Assembly: GCF_001695855.1 (NCBI RefSeq) | Contig: NZ_MBSS01000016.1 | Coordinates: 1-64,000, forward strand | Source: Ensifer sp. LC163 | GTDB lineage: Bacteria > Pseudomonadota > Alphaproteobacteria > Rhizobiales > Rhizobiaceae | DNA: 64,000 nucleotides | Direction: 5' to 3' | Shown here: piece after piece, positions 8,580 through 17,264 of the stretch | Layout of the letters: each line of letters begins with the position of its first letter | Numbering within the stretch: position 1 is the first letter of the stretch | The notes under the pieces: model-generated | The model's database searches: none | What the model was told of the DNA's origin: nothing | Seen by the model: the letters and a program-made list of their open reading frames with translations, nothing else | Program-made: the position numbers and the translations under genes

Positions 8580-10904
8580 ATGTACATTTCTAACGATGCG
8601 TCGCGGGCGCGACAGAGAGAAGCGCGGCTCGCACGGGAAAACCGTGCCGAGATCGCTCGGGCAATCAATCAGGAACAGGTAACACGTCGCGAGTTGTTGC
8701 GATGGGGCATCTTCACGGCCAGCGGAATGCTCGCCATGAAAAATGGGCTCAGTCCGTTTGCAAAAAGCGCCTATGCGGCGGTGCCCACCGGGGCGCCGCG
8801 TACGCCGCTGTTCGGCATCAAGAAATTCTCGCAACCGATGAATCGTTTGCACCTGCTCAACCCTGTGCCGATGACGCGGACGTCAGAGGGTCATGCCGCA
8901 TTTCCCGCACAACTGGCTGAAAGGCCGGCGAAGCGATTGTCCTATCACACCGACTTTTCGGCCGATCCGACAAACAGGCAATTCATCAATCCCAGGACCA
9001 ATCGCGGGCCAATCGAGGGCCGGCCGCCCGGCGAAATCTTCGCGCATCAGCGCTGGGACGAGTTCTTTCCCAAGGTCGGTTACATCATGAGGCTGGGCCA
9101 GATTACCCAAGGCGCTACCGGCGGATACTTTCACGATGGTTTTCCGCACCAACAGCCAAACAGCGCCTGGTGCTATGGCGCCGGCAGGGCCGGCGAATGC
9201 AGCCTGCCGCCGTTCCTCATCAAGGGCCGTTACGGCGAACCCATCGTCACGCGGATCTACAATGATCTGCCCGTCGACAGGGCGGAGAACAACGGCTTCG
9301 GCCGCAACGAGACCCAGCTTCACTTTCACAATGCGCACAATGGCGCCGAAAGCGATGGCGCAGCGAATGTGCACCACTTCCCGGGCACGTTCTACGACTA
9401 CCGCTGGAGCACGACGCTTGCGCGGCGCGACAAGATCAACACACAGGCCACCGATCGGCGGGCATCAGGACCGGACGATAGTACCGGTCTCATCAATGTC
9501 CCCGGAGACTTCCGCGAACTGCAAGGCAGTATGTGGGCGCACGATCACCGCTTCTTTTTCACCGCGGAAAACGTCTACAAGGGCAATTTGGGCGCCATCA
9601 ACTACTATAGCGGCCCTGACCGCGGCAACGAGGAGCTCTCCGACGGCGTCAATCTGCGGCTGCCCAGCGGCAAACTGCTGGGCTGGGGCAATGTCGATTT
9701 CGACGTCAACCTGATCTTTTCCGATTGCGCATGCGACGCGTCGGGCCAGCTGTTCTTCGACATTTTCGACACGGACGGAATGCTCGGCGATGTGCCGCTG
9801 GTCAATTTCGGCTATGCGCCATTCTTCGAAGTCCTGCCGCGAAAATATCGCTTCCGCATTCTGAACGCCTGCATGTCACGCTTCCTGAAGCTTGCCCTGG
9901 CCGATGCCAAAGGAAATCCTGTCCCGATCAAATTCATCGCCAATGACGGGAACCTGGTGGTCACCCCCCTGACCTTGACCTCCCTTCCCGTGCAGGGGAT
10001 CGCCGAACGCTACGATTTTATCGTCGACTTTTCCGGCTTCCGCGTCGGCGACAAGATACGGGTGGTCAATCAGATCCTCCATGACGATGGCCGCGGGCCC
10101 AAGGAAGAACTCAGCCTGGCAGCGGCCATCAAGGGCCTTTCCAAGGATCCGGTGGTCGGGCCGATGCTTGAGTTTCGGGTGGTCGGCGCAGTCGAAAGCG
10201 TCGATGTGCCCGGTGTCATCCACCGCGCCACGGACCCGGACGTCAGCCGCGTTCCGCCCAAATTAACCGAACAAATACCGATCGTTACGCCGGTGCGCAC
10301 AAGGCTCGTCGAGTTCGGCAGGTCGGGAGATGGGGATTCCCGCGGGCCGGACGGGTGTGTTCCGGATTGTGGCGAAATGGTCAACTTCCCCTGGACGATT
10401 CGCATCAATGGCGAAACGTCGCATTCCATGAATGCCAACCGAATTTCCCTGCTGGTTCCGAAAGCCGGCGAGGTGGAGCATTGGACCTATAGGAACGGCG
10501 GCGGCGGGTGGGATCACCCTATTCACCTCCACTTCGAGGAGGGCGTCACCATTTCGCGCACCGGAATGAAGCTTGCAGCGACCGAGAACCTCCAGCGGAA
10601 GGACGTCTGGCGGCTTGGCGAAAGCGGCAGCGTCACCTTCCAGGTGCAGTTCGGCGAATTCGGCGGCGCCTATGTCAACCATTGCCATAACACCGTGCAT
10701 GAGGACTTCGCGATGCTGGCGCGCATTCAACTGCTGACCGGTGTGGCCGGCTCACCCCAAAGCGCGGTGACCCCTACTCCAAACCCAACCCCGGACGGCG
10801 TCGTTTTCACCACCCCGGAGATCCTGCCCGAAGGCGCGCCCAAGGGCTGGCAGGACAGCCAGCCGATGCAGGCCGCACAGCTTTCAGGCACTGTTGTTCC
10901 TTGA
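8580..10904 (+). CDS. Tat-exported multicopper oxidase
   Basis: A 774-residue copper oxidase. The N-terminus carries a twin-arginine signal (RRELLRW at about residues 41-47, then a hydrophobic stretch to an Ala-rich cleavage site), so it is exported folded. Copper motifs are complete: HFH at 248-250, HDH at 321-323, HPIHLH at 646-651, and HCHNTVH at 701-707 with Cys702 as the type-1 ligand and Met712 as the likely axial ligand. Such enzymes oxidise phenols or metal ions and reduce oxygen to water. It faces a T2SS operon and precedes a SCO-cytochrome gene, suggesting secretion beyond the outer membrane. Mn(II) oxidases of other bacteria belong to this superfamily, but the substrate cannot be deduced from sequence. 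Confidence 0.92.
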   Translation: MYISNDASRARQREARLARENRAEIARAINQEQVTRRELLRWGIFTASGMLAMKNGLSPFAKSAYAAVPTGAPRTPLFGIKKFSQPMNRLHLLNPVPMTRTSEGHAAFPAQLAERPAKRLSYHTDFSADPTNRQFINPRTNRGPIEGRPPGEIFAHQRWDEFFPKVGYIMRLGQITQGATGGYFHDGFPHQQPNSAWCYGAGRAGECSLPPFLIKGRYGEPIVTRIYNDLPVDRAENNGFGRNETQLHFHNAHNGAESDGAANVHHFPGTFYDYRWSTTLARRDKINTQATDRRASGPDDSTGLINVPGDFRELQGSMWAHDHRFFFTAENVYKGNLGAINYYSGPDRGNEELSDGVNLRLPSGKLLGWGNVDFDVNLIFSDCACDASGQLFFDIFDTDGMLGDVPLVNFGYAPFFEVLPRKYRFRILNACMSRFLKLALADAKGNPVPIKFIANDGNLVVTPLTLTSLPVQGIAERYDFIVDFSGFRVGDKIRVVNQILHDDGRGPKEELSLAAAIKGLSKDPVVGPMLEFRVVGAVESVDVPGVIHRATDPDVSRVPPKLTEQIPIVTPVRTRLVEFGRSGDGDSRGPDGCVPDCGEMVNFPWTIRINGETSHSMNANRISLLVPKAGEVEHWTYRNGGGGWDHPIHLHFEEGVTISRTGMKLAATENLQRKDVWRLGESGSVTFQVQFGEFGGAYVNHCHNTVHEDFAMLARIQLLTGVAGSPQSAVTPTPNPTPDGVVFTTPEILPEGAPKGWQDSQPMQAAQLSGTVVP

Positions 10905-11008
10905 ACGGTTGGCCGAGCCGAGGCCCGGTCAACCAGGAAGGGATTTGTCCTCGTTATGTGAGCTTGGCGCGCGTGCCGCGCCGGCTTGCCTGCTGTTTGG
11001 AGATCCAG

Positions 11009-11998
11009 ATGAAACGATGGTTCGCGGCCGTCGCGGCGGTAACCGCAATTTTTCTATCCAGCCCAGGCGAACCGGCGGCCAAGAGTTCGCGTTGGGGAAA
11101 GGACTACTTCCCGAATGTCGACGTCGTTACCCAAAATGGCGACAGGGTTCGGTTCTATGACGATCTGATCAAGGACAGGATCGTCCTCATCAGCTTCATC
11201 TTCACCAACTGCACGGACCTTTGCCCGCTGACGACAGCGCGCATCGCCCAGGTGGTGGACAGGTTGAGAGACGAAATCGGCAACGACATTTTTGTACTCT
11301 CGATCACGGTCGACCCCGAAAACGACACGCCGGACAAACTGAGAACCTTCGCCAACGCCTTTTACACCGGCCCTGGCTGGACATTCATCACGGGGAAGCC
11401 AGCCGACATTCGTGCCATCAATTCAAAGCTTGGCAACAAGAGCGATGTGGCGACCCAGCACCGCAACGAAATCGTTCTTGGCAACGACAAAACTGGCGAA
11501 TGGACAAGAAACTCGCCGTTCGCGGACATCGAGAACCTCGAGCTTGCCATCCGCGACATGGATCCGGACTGGCGGGATCGTCGTCACGTTCGGCAGGATG
11601 CCTTGGCAGCGGACCATGACCCACAGGGCCTGACAATCGGCCGCGAACCGGGGCAGGTCCTGTTCAAGAAGATCTGTGCACCTTGCCACACAGTGGGCGT
11701 AACCGATCATATCGGCCCCGATCTGCTCGGCGTCACGGACCGGCGTGACCCCAAGTGGCTGGTGGAAATGATCATGAACCCGGCCGGACTGCGCGCAAAT
11801 AGAGACCCAATCCTCGCCGACCTCGACGCGAAATACAAAGGCGTCCGCATGCCAAATCTCGGCCTGTCGGCGAGCGACGCATCGGACCTCATCTCGTATC
11901 TGGCCAGCAAAACGGCTCAGATAGAGGAGTTGCGGGCCGAGCCCGAGGAATCGCATCTCCACCCCACACAAGGCGGGTCTCATCACCAGCACAAATAG
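11009..11998 (+). CDS. SCO1/SenC copper protein fused to cytochrome c, with His-rich tail
   Basis: A 329-residue exported protein with an N-terminal signal peptide. The SCO/thioredoxin-fold domain has the copper-binding CTDLC motif (Cys68 and Cys72) and a candidate distal His at 151. It is followed by a class-I cytochrome c domain with CAPCH (Cys223 to His227) and Met281 as likely axial ligand. The tail ends in His residues (HPTQGGSHHQHK). SCO proteins deliver copper or reduce thiols; here the haem domain could pass electrons. The start at 11009 has a GGAGAT site 7 bp upstream. The frame continues to 10901 but that would overlap the oxidase end. It lies 104 bp after the oxidase and probably shares its transcript. 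Confidence 0.9.
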   Translation: MKRWFAAVAAVTAIFLSSPGEPAAKSSRWGKDYFPNVDVVTQNGDRVRFYDDLIKDRIVLISFIFTNCTDLCPLTTARIAQVVDRLRDEIGNDIFVLSITVDPENDTPDKLRTFANAFYTGPGWTFITGKPADIRAINSKLGNKSDVATQHRNEIVLGNDKTGEWTRNSPFADIENLELAIRDMDPDWRDRRHVRQDALAADHDPQGLTIGREPGQVLFKKICAPCHTVGVTDHIGPDLLGVTDRRDPKWLVEMIMNPAGLRANRDPILADLDAKYKGVRMPNLGLSASDASDLISYLASKTAQIEELRAEPEESHLHPTQGGSHHQHK

Positions 11999-12313
11999 AC
12001 GACCGCCGCTTCCCACTAAAGTACGGCGCCGCCCGACAGACTGGCTGGCCGTGAGCTTTCGGGAAGTCGCACTTAGCGGGCGGATTCGGGAGCCTGGCGT
12101 TGCAGCCTCAAGTTTTCCAGATCGCTCTGAATGAACTTTCACAACAATGCACGCCTGTTGCCTTGAGACGCCAAACGCGGCTGACAGCGATGGCATCATG
12201 CCGGCGACCATGAACGCCGGCGCGGTCAGCGAGCAGATCGTCACGATCGAGACAGGCGCTTGAACGCTGGTTCGGATCTATCTCGGTTCATGGAAAGCAA
12301 AATTTAACCATAC
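11999..12313. other. Intergenic region, no clear gene
   Basis: About 315 bp. On the minus strand, about 12150-12244 reads as a hydrophobic peptide (MTICSLTAPAFMVAGMMPSL...) resembling the first helix of an MFS transporter, after which the frame loses sense. It may be a decayed remnant. No terminator or repeat is evident. Confidence 0.3.
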
Positions 12314-13747
12314 TTGTTCATCTTTTGTCGATCGGTCGTCAAGAAGGGGACAATCCGGGAAATCGCGCAGCGGTGGTCGATCACCGGCCTGAAGGCCTTT
12401 GCAGGATTTACTGGCTTGATATGCGTTGTGAGTAAGGTCGTTCGTCCAAAGTCTTTGCACCGTCTGTTACGCCCGCTGCTGATCACGTGCTGCGGCCTCG
12501 CCTTTGCCGGCGTGGCTGCGGGGTCGGTCGCCGGCATGGTCGCAATGGGCAGCTTTTTCGCTCATGGTTCGGGCCACTTCCTGCCCAAGCCGCAACTCCA
12601 TGTGGCAGAGAGAGTAAAGGAGCGCCCGTGGGTCAAGCAGGCCAGGGTCAAACAGACGCCGAGATTGGTCGCCGCCGCGGCTGAGCCAGTCGTGCTCGCA
12701 AGCCTTACCAGTGGCCGAGCGAGATCCGCCCACGGCCCCGATGTTCCCGGAGATGCCGAGATGAGCGGCAACGCAGTGCACTTCGACGCCTTGGCGAGGC
12801 GGGCCACAGTGACATCCGAGAAACCCGCGAGCAATTTCCGGGCCTCTGGTTCCGCCACGTCGCGCCCCGCGACGGCAAAGGTTGTCGGGCCTGCGCTGGA
12901 CCGGTTCGGGCCACCGCGCGCCGGTTCGACCGATAAGCCCGAGGCCTCGCTCGCCTATGCCGACCCCTCGCAGAGCGGAGCGAACGGCGTTGCGTTTTCG
13001 GCGTTACTGGCGCCGCCGCTGGATGACGACCTCGCCGCCCTGCCAGACTATGAAGATACACCATCCTTCGGCCCTCTGCCGCAGGTCCGTCCCCGTGACA
13101 ATCAAACCCAAAAGCCTGCTGCTGAAACGGAGAACTCCGAGATCAGGCAGGCCGAAGCCGGGGCAGCGTCGAAGGTCGACGAAACCACGAAGGCCGACGA
13201 ACGCGAAACGCCGAGGCAGCAAAAGCTGGCTTATGCGCGGCCGGACGATCCGGCGGAGAACAGATCCGGCGGCGGCCTCGGCCAGGCCTTGCGCAGCATG
13301 TTCGGCGGTGGAACCAAGGCGGGAAATGGCGTCGCGGTCTACGACATCAGCGCCGCGAAGGTTTACATGCCCGACGGCAGTGTGCTCGAGGCCCATTCCG
13401 GCATCGGCAAGATGGCCGACAATCCGCGCTATGTGGATGTCAAGATGACCGGACCGACCCCACCGCACACCTACAATCTCAAGATGCGCGAAACGCGCTT
13501 CCATGGTGTCGAAGCGATCCGCATGCTGCCTATCGACGGAAAGAACAAGCACGGCCGCGACGGCTTCTTGACCCACAGCTACCTGCTGCGCGGCGGCCGA
13601 GCGGAATCGCATGGCTGCGTCGCCTTCAAGGACTACAGGCGTTTCCTCACCGCCTTCAAGGAGGGCAAGGTCCGGCAGATCGTCGTGGTGCCGAGCGGCG
13701 GACGCGCGGCTGGCATGCAAATGGCATCGAACGGAAAGAACACCTGA
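12314..13747 (+). CDS. DUF2778 (Tlde1-like) periplasmic L,D-transpeptidase-type protein
   Basis: About 477 residues. An N-terminal hydrophobic segment (residues 55-77) anchors or exports the protein. A long Ala/Pro-rich linker of some 200 residues follows. The C-terminal domain has features of DUF2778: GVAVYDISAAKVYMPDG, a THSYLLRGG segment, and SHGCVAF with Cys435 as the probable catalytic residue. This family acts on peptidoglycan peptides. The start is uncertain: the first ATG at 12314 adds a poorly conserved leader, and an in-frame GTG near 12429 would place the hydrophobic segment close to the N-terminus. It stands alone, followed by a RIME-type repeat. Confidence 0.75.
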   Translation: MFIFCRSVVKKGTIREIAQRWSITGLKAFAGFTGLICVVSKVVRPKSLHRLLRPLLITCCGLAFAGVAAGSVAGMVAMGSFFAHGSGHFLPKPQLHVAERVKERPWVKQARVKQTPRLVAAAAEPVVLASLTSGRARSAHGPDVPGDAEMSGNAVHFDALARRATVTSEKPASNFRASGSATSRPATAKVVGPALDRFGPPRAGSTDKPEASLAYADPSQSGANGVAFSALLAPPLDDDLAALPDYEDTPSFGPLPQVRPRDNQTQKPAAETENSEIRQAEAGAASKVDETTKADERETPRQQKLAYARPDDPAENRSGGGLGQALRSMFGGGTKAGNGVAVYDISAAKVYMPDGSVLEAHSGIGKMADNPRYVDVKMTGPTPPHTYNLKMRETRFHGVEAIRMLPIDGKNKHGRDGFLTHSYLLRGGRAESHGCVAFKDYRRFLTAFKEGKVRQIVVVPSGGRAAGMQMASNGKNT

Positions 13748-13835
13748 CAGGCTCACCCGGCAGTCGGCTGGTTGAAGCAAGAGATGGCGATCAAGGCTTT
13801 CGCCAACGAGGGGTGGGCATTAAGATCTCGCCTTC

Positions 13836-13941
13836 TACAGCGCCGCGCGTCAAATATGACGCGCAAAGGACGCTGTAACACTTTGAGTTGCTGCATAATT
13901 TTGTCCTTAAATCGATTCCGATTTAAGGAATTATGCAGTAG
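13836..13941 (+). repeat. RIME1-type two-palindrome repeat, copy A
   Basis: First palindrome arms are TACAGCG...GCGCGTC / GACGCGC...CGCTGTA. The second palindrome arms are CTGCATAAT..TCCTTAAATCG / CGATTTAAGGAATTATGCAG with a TTTG bulge in the left arm. It matches five other copies in the window. It lies between the DUF2778 and DUF2277 genes and ends 33 bp before the latter. Confidence 0.85.
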
Positions 13942-13974
13942 AGAAGCCAGTTTAAAGCGGACCGGGAGCCAGTC

Positions 13975-14241
13975 ATGTGCCGAAACATAAAACCCCTGTT
14001 CAATTTCGATCCACCAGCGACTGACGAGGAGATCCATGACGCCGCGGTGCAGTTCGTGCGCAAGCTGAGCGGAACGACCAAACCGTCCAAACGCAATCAG
14101 GCGGCCTTCGAGCGCGCGGTCAATTCGATCGCGGCCTGCGCCCGAGAATTGCTCGATACGCTCGATACTTCGCAGCCCCCACGCAACCGCGAAGAAGAAG
14201 CAGCCAAGGCGCGCGCTAGATTGGCGATCCGGTTCGCCTGA
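13975..14241 (+). CDS. DUF2277 family small protein
   Basis: An 88-residue soluble protein. It opens with MCRNIKPLFNFDPPATDEEI and continues with AAVQFVRKLSG, which together are the signature of the DUF2277 family, widespread in alphaproteobacteria and actinobacteria. The function is unknown. The C-terminal half is helical and charged. A GGGAG site lies 10 bp upstream of the ATG. The upstream RIME-type repeat is probably within its leader or promoter region. It is monocistronic. Confidence 0.85.
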   Translation: MCRNIKPLFNFDPPATDEEIHDAAVQFVRKLSGTTKPSKRNQAAFERAVNSIAACARELLDTLDTSQPPRNREEEAAKARARLAIRFA

Positions 14242-14321
14242 CGAGAGCAGCCATCAGCCTGCCATAAGCCTGGGTCTCCTCCCGCTATCTCGCGATCGAT
14301 TGCCCCGGCAAACCGCTCCGC

Positions 14322-14600
14322 TCACGCGAGGATGAAGCCGAGATTGATGTGGCCGTCCTTCAGACCGCGGATGATGTCGTTGGGCGAACCGCTTGATACA
14401 TGCAGCTCGATATCGGGATACTTGCGGCTACTGCATAATTCCTTAAATCGGAATCGATTTAAGGAGAAAATTATGCAGCAAGTTTAAAGCCTTACAGCGT
14501 CCTTTGCGCGTCATATTTGACGCGCGGCGCTGTAATACGCCCCAGGAACGCCGGCAGCACGCCAATCGTCGCGGGATAGATGCGTCCCGGCAAGCCTCGA
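14322..14600 (-). pseudogene. LysR regulator remnant split by a RIME-type repeat
   Basis: On the minus strand, 14536-14600 encodes GRIYPATIGVLPAFLGR, the first strand and helix of a LysR ligand-binding domain. After the repeat at 14428-14535, the reading resumes as RKYPDIELHVSSGSPNDII and then RGLKDGHINLGFILA-stop (14427-14322), which are the next elements of the same fold. In intact LysR proteins these two pieces are contiguous. The helix-turn-helix domain and the rest of the ligand domain are absent, so the gene is dead. The repeat appears to have inserted exactly between the two pieces. Confidence 0.7.
14428..14535 (-). repeat. RIME1-type repeat, copy B
   Basis: Same element as copy A in the opposite orientation, with both palindromes intact. 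It sits inside the LysR remnant, so this copy marks an insertion event. Confidence 0.85.
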
Positions 14601-14611
14601 CAGGTGTCGCA

Positions 14612-14648
14612 GGCCATGGATGCGGCCACGGGCGCCGCATCCATGGCC
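14612..14648 (-). terminator. Perfect 15-bp hairpin after the alpha/beta hydrolase gene
   Basis: GGCCATGGATGCGGC pairs with GCCGCATCCATGGCC around a 7-nt loop, 11-47 bp beyond the hydrolase stop codon. No U-run follows, so it may be a transcript 3' stabiliser rather than a classical intrinsic terminator. Confidence 0.55.
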
Positions 14649-14658
14649 TCATCCGATA

Positions 14659-15495
14659 TCAGGCCTCGATGAAGGCGATCAGGTCGCCATTGAGGACGTC
14701 GGCATTGATCGTCAGCATACCGTGCGAGAAGCCCGGATAGGTTTTCAGCGTGCCGTTCTTCAGGAGCTTGATGGCCTTGAGCGCGGCGTCGGCGATCGGG
14801 ACGATCTGGTCGTCGTCGCCATGCAGGACCAGTGTCGGCACGCCGATCGCCTTCAGGTCCTCTGTCTGGTCGGTTTCCGAAAAGGCCTTGATGCCCTCGT
14901 AATGGGCCTTGGCACCGCCCATCATGCCTTGCCGCCACCAATTCTGGATCACGCCGTCCTGCACTGTCGCGCCGTCGCGATTGAAGCCGTAGAACGGACC
15001 GGCGGGGACGTCACGGAAGAACTGCGCCCGATTGGCAGCCAGCGCGGACCGGAAGCCGTCGAAGACTTCAATCGGCAGACCTTCGGGATTTGATGCCGTC
15101 TTGAGCATCAGCGGCGGTACGGCGGAGACCAGCACCGCCTTAGCAACGCGGCCTGACGGTTCGCCGTGTTTGGCGACATAGCGGGCAACTTCGCCACCGC
15201 CGGTCGAATGGCCGATATGGACGACATTCTTCAGATCGAGCGCTTCGACGACCGCAAAGGCGTCGGCGGCGTAGTGATCCATGTCGTGCCCTTCGGAGAC
15301 CTGCGCCGAGCGGCCATGACCGCGGCGGTCATGGGCAACCACGCGGTAACCCTTCGACAGGAAGAACAGCATCTGCGCGTCCCAGTCGTCGGATGAGAGC
15401 GGCCAGCCATGATGGAACATGATCGGCTGCGCGGCCTTCGGACCCCAGTCCTTGTAGAAGATTTCGGTTCCGTCTGCGGTGGTAACAAAGCCCAT
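14659..15495 (-). CDS. Alpha/beta hydrolase (non-haem haloperoxidase/esterase-like)
   Basis: This 278-residue single-domain hydrolase has the oxyanion segment HHGWPLSSDDWD, HDRRGHGRS, the nucleophile elbow GHSTGG with Ser97, an acid residue in HGDDDQIVP and the catalytic His in GFSHGM. The order and length fit the cofactor-free chloroperoxidase/esterase group. The physiological reaction is probably ester or lactone hydrolysis, and the substrate is unknown. Its promoter region holds a copy of the AATTGC-N17-AATTGCG element shared with the DoxX and VOC dioxygenase genes. This places it in the putative quinone-stress regulon. GAAAG/GGAG-type ribosome site precedes the start. Confidence 0.9.
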   Translation of the reverse strand: MGFVTTADGTEIFYKDWGPKAAQPIMFHHGWPLSSDDWDAQMLFFLSKGYRVVAHDRRGHGRSAQVSEGHDMDHYAADAFAVVEALDLKNVVHIGHSTGGGEVARYVAKHGEPSGRVAKAVLVSAVPPLMLKTASNPEGLPIEVFDGFRSALAANRAQFFRDVPAGPFYGFNRDGATVQDGVIQNWWRQGMMGGAKAHYEGIKAFSETDQTEDLKAIGVPTLVLHGDDDQIVPIADAALKAIKLLKNGTLKTYPGFSHGMLTINADVLNGDLIAFIEA

Positions 15496-15586
15496 GTCTT
15501 TCTCCTTTGGCGATCTGGATGGTGGGTTGTTTCGCGGCGTTTCGATTGTCTATGCAGAGATATTGGACCGAGAAGAGAATGCCGAC

Positions 15587-15616
15587 AATTGCAACAATAG
15601 TATCGATTGAATTGCG
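15587..15616. promoter_or_regulatory. Putative LysR operator, site 1 (AATTGC-N17-AATTGCG)
   Basis: Located about 92 bp upstream of the hydrolase start. The 30-bp element matches sites 2 and 3 at most positions and has the same 23-bp period between half sites. It continues into ATTGC-N7-GCAAT at 15611-15627, an inverted repeat typical of LysR-type binding sites. Confidence 0.6.
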
Positions 15617-15634
15617 AATTTAGCAATTAAGGGA

Positions 15635-15652
15635 GGGCGGCTGAAGCCGCCC
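15635..15652 (-). terminator. Hairpin after the MFS transporter gene
   Basis: GGGCGGC-TGAA-GCCGCCC lies 8-25 bp past the MFS stop on the minus strand. It is followed on that strand by TCCCTTAATT, so it is a plausible intrinsic terminator that also insulates operator site 1. Confidence 0.6.
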
Positions 15653-15659
15653 CCGTTGG

Positions 15660-17264
15660 TCACGCCGATACCTTACCCGGCCGGTTGATGTTCAGAAAGT
15701 GCCTGACGACAGGCTTCTCCGCTCCCGAGTGATAGGCAAGCACCTTGCCCTGCACATCGGCATCAGCCAGCGACACGCGCTTGTGCTGCCTGAGATGTTC
15801 CGCCCAGGATTCGACCATGAACCACTCGACCATCCTTTCCGGATCGGCCGAATCCTCGGTTATGCCCCAGCCATAGGCGCCGTCACGGCGTCGTTCGTGC
15901 GACAGCTCGTCAAGCGCATGCAGGAATGCGGCACGGTTTTGTCTCTCGACCTGATACTCGATCAGGATCAAAACCGGGCCGCGGTCATGCGGGACCGGTT
16001 CTGCGACGAGCGGCTCCGGCCAATGGTTTGACGGGACCAGACCGGCATCACCCGCCGGCAACTTGATACGGTGCATGATCAGTCCAGCCACGAACAATCC
16101 GCCCGCTCCGATCAGCAAGGTGCCCGAGACACCGGCAACTTCGCCGACTGCACCCCAACCGAGGCTCCCGGCAGTCATCGCACCGTTGAAGACGGTCAGA
16201 TAGACGGCGAGCCCGCGTCCCCGGACCCAGTTCGGCAGGATCGCCTGAGCGGCACCATTCAGGGTGGTCAGGGCCGTGATCCATGCAGCACCGAGGAAGA
16301 GCAAAATGACGACGGCAAGCCATTGCGGCGGCGCCAGCGACAGCGCTGCCATGACCAGCGCCGTCACGAGCGCAGATCCGAACAACAGGCCATCGGCGCC
16401 GAAATGTTGGCGCAGCCTCGGCATGACGAGGGCGCCGCCGATCGCACCGGCCCCAACCGAGCCAAGCAGGATCCCGTAGAAGCTGGCGTCACCGCCGAGC
16501 AGCTGGCGCGCCACCAGCGGAAGCAGTGCCCAGACCGCACTGGCGAAGGCGAAGAAGACGGCAGCCCTCAACAGAACGACATGCAGCGGCCGGCTGGCAC
16601 GGGTGTAACGCAGCCCCGCTCGAAATGCCCCGAAAAAGCCTTCCGAAAGCGCGTCATTCGCATCCTTGGCGCGCGGCCACCAGACCAATGCGGCGACGAC
16701 GAGCACGTAGGACGCCACGTCGGCGCCGTAAGTAACGGCGGCGCCGAGGGAGGCAAGCAGCAGACCGCCCGCCGCCGGACCGATGGAGCGCGCGATGTTG
16801 ATGCCCAGCGAATTCAAAGCGACGGCACCCTTCACATCCTCGCGCGGTACGAGTTCGGGAACGATCGCCTGCCACGTCGGCCCCATGAGCGCCGCGCCGA
16901 TACCGCCCATGAACGTCAGGGCGATCAAGGCGCTGACCGACAACATGCCCATATGAGACAGCGCCATCAGCGTTATGCTGACGCTGGCGAGCAGAAGCTG
17001 AACGGCGATGAGGAATTTTCGCCGGTCGAGAATGTCAGAGAGCACGCCGGCCGGAATTGCCAGCAGGAAGATCGGCAACGTGCCGGCCGCCTGTACCATG
17101 GCCACGGCCGCAGGCGCTGCAGAGAGATCCGTCATCAGCCAGGAGCTGGCGACATCGCGCATGAAGCTGCCGGTGTTGCCGAGAACCGTTGCTGCCCAGA
17201 GGACCGCGAAGACGGGTTGGCGAAGCGGGGCAAAGCTGCCGCCTGAAGATTTTGGGGCGCTCAT
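15660..17264 (-). CDS. MFS exporter (MFS_3/EntS-type) with C-terminal soluble domain
   Basis: About 534 residues from the ATG at 17264. The first 400 residues form a major facilitator transporter with about twelve hydrophobic helices, beginning FAPLRQPVFAVLWAATVLGN and containing the loop DILDRRKFL. The last ~130 residues form a soluble ABM-like domain with RRDGAYGWGITEDSADP, as is usual in the PF05977 group. It likely exports small organic molecules. The start is set by an AAAGGAG site and by ATGA overlap with the end of the DoxX reading frame. The longer frame to 17369 is rejected. It is co-transcribed with DoxX. Confidence 0.88.
   Translation of the reverse strand: MSAPKSSGGSFAPLRQPVFAVLWAATVLGNTGSFMRDVASSWLMTDLSAAPAAVAMVQAAGTLPIFLLAIPAGVLSDILDRRKFLIAVQLLLASVSITLMALSHMGMLSVSALIALTFMGGIGAALMGPTWQAIVPELVPREDVKGAVALNSLGINIARSIGPAAGGLLLASLGAAVTYGADVASYVLVVAALVWWPRAKDANDALSEGFFGAFRAGLRYTRASRPLHVVLLRAAVFFAFASAVWALLPLVARQLLGGDASFYGILLGSVGAGAIGGALVMPRLRQHFGADGLLFGSALVTALVMAALSLAPPQWLAVVILLFLGAAWITALTTLNGAAQAILPNWVRGRGLAVYLTVFNGAMTAGSLGWGAVGEVAGVSGTLLIGAGGLFVAGLIMHRIKLPAGDAGLVPSNHWPEPLVAEPVPHDRGPVLILIEYQVERQNRAAFLHALDELSHERRRDGAYGWGITEDSADPERMVEWFMVESWAEHLRQHKRVSLADADVQGKVLAYHSGAEKPVVRHFLNINRPGKVSA

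Noticed and set aside
11423-12244. 273-codon minus-strand ORF over the end of the SCO-cytochrome gene
   Set aside because: Mostly antisense; only its first 30 residues resemble an MFS helix, which is noted as a possible remnant.
16071-17246. Long plus-strand ORF of 391 codons opposite the MFS transporter
   Set aside because: Arg/Gln/Asp-rich product with no hydrophobic or domain pattern; pure antisense shadow of a GC-rich gene.
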